In this document: positions 1 through 7,622 of the stretch, one piece after another | Layout: each line of letters opens with the position of its first letter | Numbering within the stretch: position 1 is the first letter of the stretch | Assembly: GCA_002392385.1 (NCBI GenBank) | Contig: DGGX01000244.1 | Span: forward strand, 1-14,246 | DNA: 14,246 bases | Reading direction: 5' to 3' | Source of the DNA: Lachnospiraceae bacterium UBA3863 | GTDB taxonomy: Bacteria > Bacillota > Clostridia > Lachnospirales > Lachnospiraceae | Program-made: the position numbers and the translations under genes | The notes under the pieces: generated by a model | Database searches by the model: none | Seen by the model: only the letters and a program-made list of their open reading frames with translations | Told to the model about the DNA's origin: nothing

Positions 1-2
1 CG

Positions 3-518
3 GACCTGCGCAGGTCCCTGGGCATCGTCCTGCAGGAGACCCACCTGTTCACGGGCACCGTCCGCGAGAATATCCGGTTCTGCAAGCTGGACGCCACCGA
101 GGAGGAGATCATCGCCGCCGCGAAGCTGGCCAACGCGGACAGCTTCATCCGCCGCCTGCCCCAGGGCTACGACACCATGCTCAAGGGAGACGGGGCCAAC
201 CTGTCCCAGGGCCAGCGCCAGCTCCTGGCCATCGCCAGAGCGGCCGTGGCCAATCCCCCTGTTCTGATCCTGGATGAAGCGACCAGCTCCATCGATACCC
301 GGACGGAGAAGATCGTGCAGGAAGGCATGGACAAGCTGATGAAGGGGCGGACGACTTTCGTCATCGCCCACAGGCTCTCCACCATAAAGAACAGCGACAT
401 GATCCTGGTCCTGGAGCAGGGCCGGATCGTCGAAAGAGGCAATCACGATCAGCTGATCGAACAGAAGGGCAGATATTACCAGCTCTACACAGGCAAGAGT
501 GATGCCCTGACGGCATAA
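3..518 (+). CDS. ABC exporter ATP-binding subunit, C-terminal part (5' end outside window)
   Basis: This is the nucleotide-binding domain of an MsbA/MdlB-type ABC exporter half-transporter, which uses ATP hydrolysis to drive export across the cytoplasmic membrane. The reading frame is open from the window edge, so the membrane domain and Walker A lie upstream. Visible in order: the Q-loop region (VLQETHLFTGTVRENI), the ABC signature (LSQGQRQ), Walker B with catalytic Glu (PVLILDEATSSID), the D-loop, and the H-loop (IAHRLST). It ends with the usual short tail after the GRIVERGNHDQL segment. The MATE gene starts 34 bp downstream on the same strand, so the two are probably co-transcribed as an efflux pair. 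In clostridia such genes often come as two adjacent half-transporters, which cannot be tested here. The substrate is unknown. Confidence 0.93.
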   Translation, partial: DLRRSLGIVLQETHLFTGTVRENIRFCKLDATEEEIIAAAKLANADSFIRRLPQGYDTMLKGDGANLSQGQRQLLAIARAAVANPPVLILDEATSSIDTRTEKIVQEGMDKLMKGRTTFVIAHRLSTIKNSDMILVLEQGRIVERGNHDQLIEQKGRYYQLYTGKSDALTA

Positions 519-552
519 GGCCGGCGGACAGAGCGCGGAGAGACAAGATACC

Positions 553-1881
553 ATGGACATGCTGAAGGGATCGATCGCGGACAAACTGCTTCTGTTCACC
601 CTGCCGCTTGCGGCGGGCAGTATCCTGCAGCAGCTGTTCAACGCGGCAGATATCGCCGTCGTGGGGCGTTTCGTTGGCAACAGCGCCATGGCAGCGGTGG
701 GGAGCAACGCTCCCGTCGTCGAGCTGATGGTGAATCTCTTCGTCGGCATCTCTCTGGGCGCCAATGTCGCCATCGCCCAGGCGATCGGCAGGAATGACCG
801 GGAGGAGGTCACGGAGGCCGTCCACACATCGATCCTGGTGGCTGTGCTGGGAGGACTCCTCGTAGGCGCAGCCGGACAGGCCGTCGTCGGCGCGGTCATC
901 GATCTTCTGTCGGTCCCGGAGGACGTCCGCGGCCTCTCCGCCCTTTATATGCGGATCTATCTGACGGGTCTGCCGGCGGTCTTTCTCTATAATTTCGAGG
1001 CTTCCATCTTCCGGAGCCGGGGAGACACGGGGACCCCTCTGGCCGTCCTCACCATATCCGGGATCATGAATGTCATCCTGAACGTGCTCTTTGTGGCCGG
1101 GCTGGGGATGAGTGTGGGCGGCGTGGCCCTGGCCACGGTCCTGTCCAATCTTTTCAGCGCGGGCGTGCTGCTCCTGCTCCTGGTCCGCTCGAAGGATATC
1201 ATCCGCGTGGAACTGCGGTATCTGCGGATCCATCCGGGGATCCTCGGCAGGATCCTGGGGATCGGGCTGCCCACCGGGGTCCAGGGAATGCTGTTCTCGG
1301 TCGCCAACCTCTGCATCCAGTGGGCCATCAACCTCTTGGGGACCACCGTCATGGCGGGCTGCTCCGCAGCCTATAACGTGGAGGTCGTGACCTATTACCT
1401 GATCGCCTCCTTCGGCCAGGCCTGCGCTACCTTTACAGGCCAGAATTACGGCGCGTCCAACTTCGAAAGGTGCAGAAAGATCCTGAAGAGCACCCTGCTC
1501 ATCGGGGGCCTTTTAATGGTGATCTCCGGGGGCATCGTGCAGATCTGCGGCAGACCGCTCCTGCGCCTTTTCTCCACGGATCCCGCGGTCATCGATGCGG
1601 GCTATATCCGTCTGACCTATATCAACAGCATGTACATATTCACCCTGCTGATGGAAGTCATGGCCGGCTATATGCGGGGATTCGGCATCTCTGTGCTGCC
1701 CGCCGCCGCCTGTCTGACGGGTGTCTGCGGCGTCAGGGTCCTGTGGACCCTGGTCGTGTTCACACGGTTCCCCTCGATCCACACGGTCATGGCGGCCTAT
1801 CCCATCAGTATGTTTCTGACCGCCCTGCCTCTGTGGGTGATCTATCTCCTGAGGAGGAACAGGGCGCCTTTTGCCGCCTGA
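553..1881 (+). CDS. MATE family efflux transporter
   Basis: A 442-residue, strongly hydrophobic protein with the length and pattern of a MATE (multidrug and toxic compound extrusion) antiporter: about 12 membrane helices in two homologous halves. The N-terminus is typical of clostridial members: a short DMLKGS lead, helix 1 with LPLAAGSILQQLFNAADI, then VVGRFVGNSAMAAVG. The second half begins near residue 230 (LGIGLPTGVQGMLFS) and repeats the pattern, including a GQNYGA segment where the first half has AQAIGR. The ATG at 553 is preceded by GGAGAGA at 537-543. MATE proteins export cationic drugs or metabolites using Na+ or H+ gradients; the cargo here cannot be predicted. It follows the ABC exporter gene closely, and the sigma-54 promoter of the next gene begins 43 bp after its stop. 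Confidence 0.93.
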   Translation: MDMLKGSIADKLLLFTLPLAAGSILQQLFNAADIAVVGRFVGNSAMAAVGSNAPVVELMVNLFVGISLGANVAIAQAIGRNDREEVTEAVHTSILVAVLGGLLVGAAGQAVVGAVIDLLSVPEDVRGLSALYMRIYLTGLPAVFLYNFEASIFRSRGDTGTPLAVLTISGIMNVILNVLFVAGLGMSVGGVALATVLSNLFSAGVLLLLLVRSKDIIRVELRYLRIHPGILGRILGIGLPTGVQGMLFSVANLCIQWAINLLGTTVMAGCSAAYNVEVVTYYLIASFGQACATFTGQNYGASNFERCRKILKSTLLIGGLLMVISGGIVQICGRPLLRLFSTDPAVIDAGYIRLTYINSMYIFTLLMEVMAGYMRGFGISVLPAAACLTGVCGVRVLWTLVVFTRFPSIHTVMAAYPISMFLTALPLWVIYLLRRNRAPFAA

Positions 1882-1913
1882 CGGGGACCGTGCTGCGGGG
1901 AGGGCGCGGTGTC

Positions 1914-1930
1914 TGTGCCGGAATGGCACA
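1914..1930. promoter_or_regulatory. TGTGCC-N5-GGCACA inverted repeat overlapping a sigma-54 promoter
   Basis: A perfect 6-bp inverted repeat, TGTGCC (1914-1919) and GGCACA (1925-1930), whose right half is part of the -24 element of the promoter at 1924-1939. The same half-site recurs around the other regulated genes (7484, 7625/7640, 7661, 7686, 11432/11471), and the 9-mer TCTGTGCCG occurs at 1912, 7482 and 7623. It may be a binding site of the local activator or another regulator. Because GGCAC is also part of the -24 consensus, some of the symmetry may be coincidental. Confidence 0.4.
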
Positions 1931-1939
1931 ATACTTGCT
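1924..1939 (+). promoter_or_regulatory. Sigma-54 (-24/-12) promoter for CoA-transferase 1
   Basis: TGGCACAATACTTGCT matches the sigma-54 consensus (TGGCAC-N5-TTGCW) with the exact GG-N10-GC spacing: GG at 1925-1926 and GC at 1937-1938. Transcription should begin near 1950, giving a leader of about 88 nt to the ATG at 2038. It lies between the MATE gene and the CoA-transferase, so the latter is probably switched separately from the efflux genes. Because the promoter sits inside the open frame that extends upstream to a GTG at 1909, it also excludes starts upstream of about 1950. Confidence 0.85.
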
Positions 1940-2037
1940 TGCATGATAACCGGAATGAGAAAAAGAGACAGCAGACAGACCGCTGCTGCAGAAGGATCAA
2001 AAGGATGACGGAGTTGGACGAGAGGAGTCAGCACAGC

Positions 2038-3285
2038 ATGAATACAGATACAGAGGGCAGGACAGCGCAGGTGAACATCCCGCAGCCGCTCAAGGGGATC
2101 CGGGTCGTGGATCTGACGATCGCGGGGGCAGGTCCCTCCTGCACGAAACTGCTCTGTGAAGCCGGCGCTGAGGTGATCTGGGTAGAGGCACCCCGCGGAG
2201 CTTCTACGAGAGAAGTCCACAAATATGATTTTTATACGGCGGGCAAGAAGAACATCTGTATCAACCTGAAGACACCGGAGGGCCGCAGATTCATCGAGAA
2301 GGCCATTGCTGAGGCGGACGTGTTCGTCTCCAACTATCGGCCGAAGGGGCTGGAGAGCCTGCGCCTGACCTACGAGGACGTGAAGGCCATCCGGCCCGAC
2401 ATCATCTACGCCCGGCTGACCGGATACGGGGAACTGGGGCCGGACAGGAACAGTCCCGGCTACGACCCCGTGGCCTTCTGGGCGAGGGGCGGTATGATGC
2501 GGGATATCGCGGAGAAAGGGTCTCTGATCGTCCCGCCCATCGCCGTGGGCGATATCAGCTCCGGCGCCATCCTGTTCGGCGGCATCTGCGCGGCCCTGGT
2601 CCGGCGGATGACGACGGGAGAGGGGAGCTATGTGAGCACCTCCCTCTATGCCAACAGCATCTATTTCAACCACGACGCCCTGATTGAGCTCCAGTACGGG
2701 GAGGAGTATCCCAAGAGCCGCCGCAGCCCCCGCAGAGCCCTGCTGAACACTTATCGCTGCGGAGACGGCAAGTGGATCGCCATTTCTGTCGCCGCAGACT
2801 GGGACAGATATTTCCATCCGCTGATGAAGGTGCTGGGACTTTCGGAATACGATCCGGAAGGGAAGTATACCTGCGCGGAGGACACCATGTACGAGAACGC
2901 GCCGGCCGTGGTGGAGCTGCTGGACAGGGGATTCGCCGCCATAGATTCGGAGGAGGCTCAGCGGAGGCTTAAGAGCATTGACGTTCCCTATTCCATGGTG
3001 GGAGGAACGGCCGACATCCTGACGGACCCGCAGGCCATCGCCAACGGCTATATCCTGGAGAGGGAGGCCACCGTTCCGCCGGCAGAAGGGCAGAGGATGA
3101 TCACAGTTCCCGCCGGTCCGCTGAAATTCGACACGCAGGTCTACGGGACCACGATCCATACAAAGGGACCACGCCTGGGAGAGAACACGGCCCAGATCCT
3201 GGCCGAGGCGGGCTTTTCCGAGGAGGAGATCCGGGACATGCTGGCGCGGGGCATTGCCAGGGACGCCGGGGCAGAAGAAAACTGA
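2038..3285 (+). CDS. Family III CoA-transferase (CaiB/BaiF type), copy 1
   Basis: A 415-residue family III CoA-transferase, a cytosolic enzyme moving CoA between carboxylic acids through an aspartyl-CoA anhydride. The N-terminal Rossmann half starts with PLKGIRVVDLTIAGAGPSCTKLL and continues with GAEVIWVEAPRG and the VFVSNYRPKGLESL segment. The nucleophile should be Asp172 in the VGDISSG motif, which aligns with Asp169 of formyl-CoA transferase and is followed by the usual Gly-rich helix (GGICAALVRR). The frame is open upstream to a GTG at 1909, but I chose ATG 2038. It has AGAGGAG at 2021-2027, the conserved PLKGIRV start follows about 18 residues later, and the sigma-54 promoter at 1924 would be inside a longer gene. 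An ATG at 2005 is possible. The donor and acceptor acids are unknown. It faces rpoN convergently. Confidence 0.92.
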   Translation: MNTDTEGRTAQVNIPQPLKGIRVVDLTIAGAGPSCTKLLCEAGAEVIWVEAPRGASTREVHKYDFYTAGKKNICINLKTPEGRRFIEKAIAEADVFVSNYRPKGLESLRLTYEDVKAIRPDIIYARLTGYGELGPDRNSPGYDPVAFWARGGMMRDIAEKGSLIVPPIAVGDISSGAILFGGICAALVRRMTTGEGSYVSTSLYANSIYFNHDALIELQYGEEYPKSRRSPRRALLNTYRCGDGKWIAISVAADWDRYFHPLMKVLGLSEYDPEGKYTCAEDTMYENAPAVVELLDRGFAAIDSEEAQRRLKSIDVPYSMVGGTADILTDPQAIANGYILEREATVPPAEGQRMITVPAGPLKFDTQVYGTTIHTKGPRLGENTAQILAEAGFSEEEIRDMLARGIARDAGAEEN

Positions 3286-3319
3286 CACAAAAGACACAAT
3301 CGGCACAAGCGATACACGC

Positions 3320-3342
3320 CTGCAGCGGCCAGACAGCTGCAG
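3320..3342. repeat. Inverted repeat between convergent CoA-transferase 1 and rpoN
   Basis: CTGCAGC (3320-3326) and GCTGCAG (3336-3342) form a perfect 7-bp stem with a 9-nt loop, 34 bp after the CoA-transferase stop. No T-run follows on either strand, so it is not a convincing intrinsic terminator. It may slow RNA polymerase or protect the 3' end of the rightward transcript. Confidence 0.3.
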
Positions 3343-3355
3343 AACAGACAGCCTT

Positions 3356-3392
3356 AAAAAGAGCGCCGGAGTTCTCAGAACTCCCGGCGCTC
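3356..3392 (-). terminator. Intrinsic terminator of rpoN, overlapping its stop codon
   Basis: The arms at 3361-3375 (GAGCGCCGGAGTTCT) and 3377-3392 (AGAACTCCCGGCGCTC) pair over about 15 bp with one bulged base. On the minus strand the hairpin is followed at once by TTTTT (3360 to 3356). The rpoN stop codon (3377-3375) lies at the tip, so the last codons of rpoN form one arm. The hairpin could also block the rightward transcript from the CoA-transferase, although no T-run follows on that side. Confidence 0.8.
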
Positions 3393-4739
3393 TCTGTAGT
3401 TGGGAAGGCCCATGCTCTCTCTGTATTTGACCACTGTCCGGCGGGAGATCGGCATATCCCGCTCCTTCAGCAGCAGGGCGATTTTGTCGTCGTTCAGCGG
3501 ATGTGTCTTGTCCTCCTCGGCGATGATCCTGCGGACCTCCTCCTTGATCCGGTGCGTGGCCACATTGTCGTCCCCGTCCCGGCTCACGCTGCGGGCAAAA
3601 AAGAAGGACAAGGGATAGATGCCCCAGCAGCACTGCAGGTACTTGTCCTTGACGGCCCGGCTGACGGTGGATTCGTGGACCCCGATGATGTCCGCGGCTT
3701 CCTTCATGCGGAAGGGACGCAGGTGCTGCTCTCCGTACCGGAAGAAATCGGTCTGTTCATGCAGAATGCAGTCCGACAGCGCGAGGAGGGTGCTGCCCCG
3801 CCGCTCCAGATGGTCCTGGAACTGTTTGATTTGATTGACCTTGTCCAGCAGGTAGTCCCGCACCTCCGGCGTCGGATCGTCCTTCAGCATCTTCAGGTAA
3901 TCCCTGTTCATGTGAATGGTGGGGTAGGCGTAATTGTTGAGAAGGACCTCAAAGCGGTCCTTGAACTTGACGATGGTCACGTCGGGGACGATGTAGCGGA
4001 GCATCTCCCCGGTGTCAAAACCCTGCGCAGGGCGGGGGTTCAGGCTTCGTATGCGGATCTGTGCCTCCTTGATCCGGGAGAGGGAAAGATTCATGTTCCG
4101 GGCAATGACGTGCAGCTGATTCTTGCCCAGAAGCTCCATATACTCCCTGACGATGGTCATCTCCACATCCAGAGACTTCCCGTCGTCCTGCTGCCTGCGC
4201 AGCTGCTCGAGAAGGCAGCTCTCCAGGTCTCTGCAGCAGACACCCGCGGGTTCCAGTCCCTGCATGATCTCCAGGCACCGGGCGACCTCCAGCTCCGATG
4301 TGTGCAGGCCCGCCGCGGCTTCAGAAACAGACATGCGAAAATAGCCGGACGCGTCCAGACAATCCGCCAGATAAGCGAAAATGCGCTGCTGTTCCTCCGT
4401 GTAGGGACCGCTTACGAGCTGCTGCAGGAGCACATCCTTCAGCGTTTCCGAGACAGGCGCACCGATATTGGTGATGTAGTCCCTGTCGGAATCCTCTCTG
4501 TCATATCTGTAATACGTACGGTTCTGCTCGTCCAGATTCTCCAGCCACTCCAGCTTGCGGATCAGATCCTGCTGCCGGTCCTCCGGGCTGGGCTCTTTGA
4601 TCTCCGCCACAGGATTCTCCAGAGCCATCTCCTTGATGTAGTCCGTCAGTTCCTCTGCACTCATCTGCAGGATCTCGACGGACTGGATCAGGTTCTGTGA
4701 CAGGACCTGTTTCTGTGTCTGTTCCAGTCTTGTTTCCAT
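3375..4739 (-). CDS. rpoN: RNA polymerase sigma-54 factor RpoN
   Basis: A 454-residue sigma-54 factor, which directs RNA polymerase to -24/-12 promoters and needs an AAA+ activator to open DNA. The Gln-rich region I is at the N-terminus (QTQKQVLSQNLIQSVEILQM, residues 8-27). A core-binding domain spans roughly residues 95-300. The helix-turn-helix region contains MKEAADIIGVHESTVSRAVKD, and the RpoN box near residues 432-441 reads SRRTVVKYRE, close to the ARRTVAKYRE consensus, followed by GLPNYRERR. Length is normal for Firmicutes. The ATG at 4739 begins the conserved region I; an AAGGA lies about 11 nt upstream, with a purine-rich GGGGGAG immediately before the start. A vegetative promoter precedes it (4818-4846). 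The window holds four sigma-54 promoters and a sigma-54 activator, so the sigma factor sits inside its own probable regulon. Confidence 0.97.
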   Translation of the reverse strand: METRLEQTQKQVLSQNLIQSVEILQMSAEELTDYIKEMALENPVAEIKEPSPEDRQQDLIRKLEWLENLDEQNRTYYRYDREDSDRDYITNIGAPVSETLKDVLLQQLVSGPYTEEQQRIFAYLADCLDASGYFRMSVSEAAAGLHTSELEVARCLEIMQGLEPAGVCCRDLESCLLEQLRRQQDDGKSLDVEMTIVREYMELLGKNQLHVIARNMNLSLSRIKEAQIRIRSLNPRPAQGFDTGEMLRYIVPDVTIVKFKDRFEVLLNNYAYPTIHMNRDYLKMLKDDPTPEVRDYLLDKVNQIKQFQDHLERRGSTLLALSDCILHEQTDFFRYGEQHLRPFRMKEAADIIGVHESTVSRAVKDKYLQCCWGIYPLSFFFARSVSRDGDDNVATHRIKEEVRRIIAEEDKTHPLNDDKIALLLKERDMPISRRTVVKYRESMGLPNYRERREF

Positions 4740-4817
4740 GCTCCCCCATATCCTTCTGCTGCGTATTCCTTCACAGCGGCAGATCTCTTCGATGGATCGC
4801 CAGACGGATCTTCATCC

Positions 4818-4846
4818 ATTATATCGGATTTGGCCGCAGGAAACAA
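4818..4846 (-). promoter_or_regulatory. Vegetative (-35/-10) promoter of rpoN
   Basis: On the minus strand TTGTTT (4846-4841) is followed by a 17-nt spacer and a perfect TATAAT (4823-4818). The predicted start is near 4811, about 70 nt upstream of the rpoN ATG. It lies in the 148-bp gap between the MFS gene and rpoN. This gives rpoN housekeeping expression independent of the sigma-54 promoter that drives the upstream leftward genes. Confidence 0.8.
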
Positions 4847-4887
4847 TATATGCCGGGGCCGGAGACGACATCTGGAACGGAAATTGC

Positions 4888-6132
4888 TCAGGACTCAGCC
4901 TGATCCTCTCTCCTGATCTTTCTGTACAGGCTCTGGATCATCAGGGCCGAGACAAGCAGCGCAAGCATCAGAAGACGGAAGGGGATCACATAGTTGCCGA
5001 ACCGGTCGGCGAGCATGCCCATGACGGGACTCAGGACCATGCCGCCGAACGTGATGCAGAACTGGAAGCGGGCCAGAAGCATCGGGTAATCCGCCTCCAC
5101 GGCCAGATCGACGGCGTAGAAGGAGTTGATCCCGGCAGCCACGGAGATACCGAATCCGGCAATGGCTGTACCGGCCAGGGCGATCGGGAAGATGTGGAAC
5201 CTGGCCAGGACGCACAACTCGAATCCGACCATGGCGATCACATACATGATATTGGCAGTGCGGAAGGAGCCGATCCTGTCGCTGAGCTCTCCGAAGACGA
5301 TCTTGCCGGAGGCCAGGGACAGGCCGTAGGCCGAGACGATCATGGCGATCTGCGCGCCGGTATAGTCCAGCGTCTTGTAGTGCAGGGAGAGACAGGAGTA
5401 GAAGCAGTTGGAACTGATCCCCAGTATGAAGACAGCCAGGAAGACAAGCAGGTAAGTGGTCCCGGAGACGGGACGGCGCAGATAAGAACGGACTTTCTTC
5501 ACTTCCCCCGCAGTGCCCAGAGGCTCCATGCCGGCTTCCGCCGGGGAGTTGCGGATCACGGCAGCCGCCAGGGCGGCGCACAGAACGACGAAACAGCCCT
5601 CCGACAGAAAGGCCGTGCGCAGGGAGAAGTTCTCCGCGACCAGGGCGATGACCGGGGAGGCGATGAAAGCGGAGAGACCGGTGGAACTGATGCAGATGCC
5701 TGTGGCGATGCCGCGGTGTTCGTTGAACCAGCGGGCAATCAGAAGAGTACCCATCGCCGCCCCGCAGAACCCGCTCGAAGCGCCGGCGATACCTGCAGCG
5801 AGACAGCAGACGGCAAAACTTTCCGCCAGTCCGAAGAGGACAAAAGAGGTGGCACTCAGCAGCATACAGAAGGGAATAAAGATCCGCAGCGAAACATGCG
5901 GGACGACCCGGTCCAGCATCAGCAGGCAGGTCACGCTGACGATGTTGCGGGTCAGCACGATCAGGGAGGACTGCGTGTTGGTGAGGGACAGCTTCTCGGC
6001 CAGATAGGGCTGGTAGACCGAGAAGGCCGTCGTCAGCAGTCCGGCGGCACAGAAGACAGCCAGTGTTGCCGTGCCGCAGATCAGCCAGGCATAGTGCGGG
6101 CGGGGATGTTCAGGACTGGTCATGGCGTGCAT
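4888..6132 (-). CDS. MFS transporter (organic-anion/monocarboxylate-like)
   Basis: A 414-residue major facilitator superfamily protein with about 12 hydrophobic helices. It begins HYAWLICGTATLAVFCAAGLL, a start typical of the OFA/monocarboxylate-porter branch (oxalate-formate antiporter relatives). Motif A-like loops are visible: MLDRVVPHVSLR after helix 2, FGELSDRIGSFRT after helix 8, and a further GMLADRFGNY loop near helix 11. The frame is open to a GTG at 6159 that lies inside a hairpin. I chose ATG 6132 because a GAGG sits 6 nt upstream; ATG 6123 is also possible. It follows the acyl-CoA dehydrogenase on the same strand, separated by a strong hairpin, and no separate promoter is visible. 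Import of the organic acid processed by this cluster, or export of its product, is a reasonable but unproven role. Confidence 0.9.
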   Translation of the reverse strand: MHAMTSPEHPRPHYAWLICGTATLAVFCAAGLLTTAFSVYQPYLAEKLSLTNTQSSLIVLTRNIVSVTCLLMLDRVVPHVSLRIFIPFCMLLSATSFVLFGLAESFAVCCLAAGIAGASSGFCGAAMGTLLIARWFNEHRGIATGICISSTGLSAFIASPVIALVAENFSLRTAFLSEGCFVVLCAALAAAVIRNSPAEAGMEPLGTAGEVKKVRSYLRRPVSGTTYLLVFLAVFILGISSNCFYSCLSLHYKTLDYTGAQIAMIVSAYGLSLASGKIVFGELSDRIGSFRTANIMYVIAMVGFELCVLARFHIFPIALAGTAIAGFGISVAAGINSFYAVDLAVEADYPMLLARFQFCITFGGMVLSPVMGMLADRFGNYVIPFRLLMLALLVSALMIQSLYRKIRREDQAES

Positions 6133-6151
6133 GGAGTACCTCGTTGGAAAT

Positions 6152-6193
6152 AGCAGCACAGCACAGGGTGGGGGTGACCTGTGCTGTGCTGCT
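6152..6193. terminator. 16-bp perfect hairpin between the acyl-CoA dehydrogenase and MFS genes
   Basis: AGCAGCACAGCACAGG (6152-6167) and CCTGTGCTGTGCTGCT (6178-6193) are perfect inverted repeats around a 10-nt G-rich loop. On the plus strand TTTT follows at once. On the minus strand, the direction of the flanking genes, only a weak TATTTCC follows, and the MFS ribosome binding site lies about 10 nt further. It could be a partial terminator or attenuator lowering MFS expression relative to the dehydrogenase, or an RNA processing and stability element. Confidence 0.6.
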
Positions 6194-6256
6194 TTTCAGG
6201 AATAATGGGGTAGTTGATAAGCAGGCGGAATGATCATCGTGTCTGACCGGAGGCGA

Positions 6257-7441
6257 TCACCTCTTGGCCTGAGGATCTCTGCCTGCGATGGCCTTGGCGA
6301 GGTTCTTGCGCTTGATCTGGTTGGTGCCGCCGAAGATCTGGAAGATACGGGCATTTCTTCTGTGGCGCTCCAGCGGATACTCCTTCATGTAGCCGTAGCC
6401 GCCCAGCACCTGCAGAGCCATGTCGATGACTTCGTTGGCGGTGTCGGTGACATAGCACTTGATCATGAGACCGAGCTTCTGATCATCCACGCCGTCTCTG
6501 GCCGCGCAGAGATACTCATAGAGCATGCAGCGGGCCGCGGAGATCTTCATGTTCATATCCGCGATCATGAAGCCGACCGCCTGGTGGTCGATGATGCGCT
6601 TACCGAACTGGCGGCGCTCCTTGGCATAGTTGGTGGCATAATCCAGAGCCGCCTGGGCACTTCCGAGAACAGGGCAGCAGTTGCAGACAGCGGAGGTGGC
6701 GCCGAGGGTGCCCAGAGCCTCACCGAAACCGGCGTTCACATGGCCGATGACGTGATCGGCGGGGACACGGACATCGTCGAATACGATATCAGCGGTCTCG
6801 GACAGGTGGAGACCCATCTTGTTCTCTTTCTTGGCCACTTCCACGCCGCGCTCCTTCTCCACGAAGAAAGCGGTGATACCCTTGCTGGGTCTCTGGGTCT
6901 TGTCGGTCCATGCCATGACTACATAGAACTCAGCGTTGGGGCCGCCGGAGCAGAAGCACTTGCGGCCGTTGATGACCCACTCGTTGGTCTTCTCGTCGAA
7001 CTCCGCATGGGTGGTCATAGCGGCGGGATCGGAACCTGCGTTGGACTCGGTCAGCGCGAAGGCGCCGATGGCGCCGGCCAGGATCTTGTCGATCCACATC
7101 TGCTTCTCCTCGTCGGGCATGGAGGTCTTCAGAATGTTGGGCCACTGGGACTCGGCGGAAGCCAGAGCGAAGGCAAAACCGGCATCGACCTCACCGATCT
7201 TCTCCAGAATGATGGCCTGGGTGACGGGATCGAGCCCAAGACCGCCCATCTCCTCGGGGATCGTGACGCCGTAGAAACCGGCCTCAACGAGCTTGTCGTG
7301 CACTTCCTGGGGATAGCAGCCCAGACCGCCGTCGGCGTTCTCATACTCTTCGATCTTGGGACCGAGTTCCTTGGAGACGATGGTATAAGCGGTCTCGGCG
7401 AATTCTTTCTGTTCCTCTGTGGCAAAGATGTAATGGACCAT
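6257..7441 (-). CDS. Acyl-CoA dehydrogenase family flavoprotein, canonical catalytic Glu not seen
   Basis: A 394-residue protein with the three-part acyl-CoA dehydrogenase fold. Helical N-domain: LVEAGFYGVTIPEEMGGLGL (51-70). FAD/substrate beta-domain: FALTESNAGSDPA (128-140) and INGRKCFCSGG (157-167). C-terminal helical domain: FGKRIIDHQAVGFMIADM (279-296) and QVLGGYGYMKEYPLER (344-359). Relatives usually oxidise acyl-CoA to enoyl-CoA, passing electrons to ETF. The motif that normally carries the base, (Y/F)EGT, reads IFGGT with Gly371. The alternative helix position used by isovaleryl- and long-chain enzymes reads TLGATSAV (245-252), with no Glu or Arg. It may use another base, as cyclohexanecarboxyl-CoA dehydrogenase uses Asp, or have another reaction. 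ATG 7441 follows AAGGAAAGGAG; the frame is open further upstream, but the sigma-54 promoter at 7528 excludes longer forms. No etfAB is in the window. Confidence 0.92.
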   Translation of the reverse strand: MVHYIFATEEQKEFAETAYTIVSKELGPKIEEYENADGGLGCYPQEVHDKLVEAGFYGVTIPEEMGGLGLDPVTQAIILEKIGEVDAGFAFALASAESQWPNILKTSMPDEEKQMWIDKILAGAIGAFALTESNAGSDPAAMTTHAEFDEKTNEWVINGRKCFCSGGPNAEFYVVMAWTDKTQRPSKGITAFFVEKERGVEVAKKENKMGLHLSETADIVFDDVRVPADHVIGHVNAGFGEALGTLGATSAVCNCCPVLGSAQAALDYATNYAKERRQFGKRIIDHQAVGFMIADMNMKISAARCMLYEYLCAARDGVDDQKLGLMIKCYVTDTANEVIDMALQVLGGYGYMKEYPLERHRRNARIFQIFGGTNQIKRKNLAKAIAGRDPQAKR

Positions 7442-7527
7442 TGTGTGCAGTTCTCCTTTCCTTAGTGCATGCGTGAGCCGGTCTGTGCCGCTCAGCCATG
7501 TGAGAGTGATCTCTTGCTTTTCGTAGT

Positions 7528-7543
7528 AGCAAACAGCGTGCCA
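7528..7543 (-). promoter_or_regulatory. Sigma-54 promoter for the acyl-CoA dehydrogenase
   Basis: On the minus strand the site reads TGGCACGCTGTTTGCT, essentially the full consensus (TGGCACG-N4-TTGCW). GG is at 7542-7541 and GC at 7530-7529, exactly ten bases apart. The predicted start is near 7517, with a leader of about 75 nt to the ATG at 7441. It is divergent from the sigma-54 promoter at 7728, and candidate activator sites lie between the two. Confidence 0.9.
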
Positions 7544-7622
7544 GTTTCGCCAGGACCCGGAAATTTTCCTTACGGCGAGGCAAATATGCTGACTTTTGTA
7601 GAAAGACAGGGAGAAACAGGCA

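Noticed and set aside
1513..3633. A very long open frame on the minus strand across the MATE, CoA-transferase and rpoN ends
   Set aside because: It spans known genes in other frames, has low-complexity Arg/Gly/Pro-rich composition without domains, and has no ribosome binding site. It is a shadow of GC-rich coding sequence.
4738..6153. Plus-strand open frame opposite the MFS gene
   Set aside because: The product is Asp/Gln/Gly/His-rich with no domain, while the minus strand encodes a clear membrane transporter.
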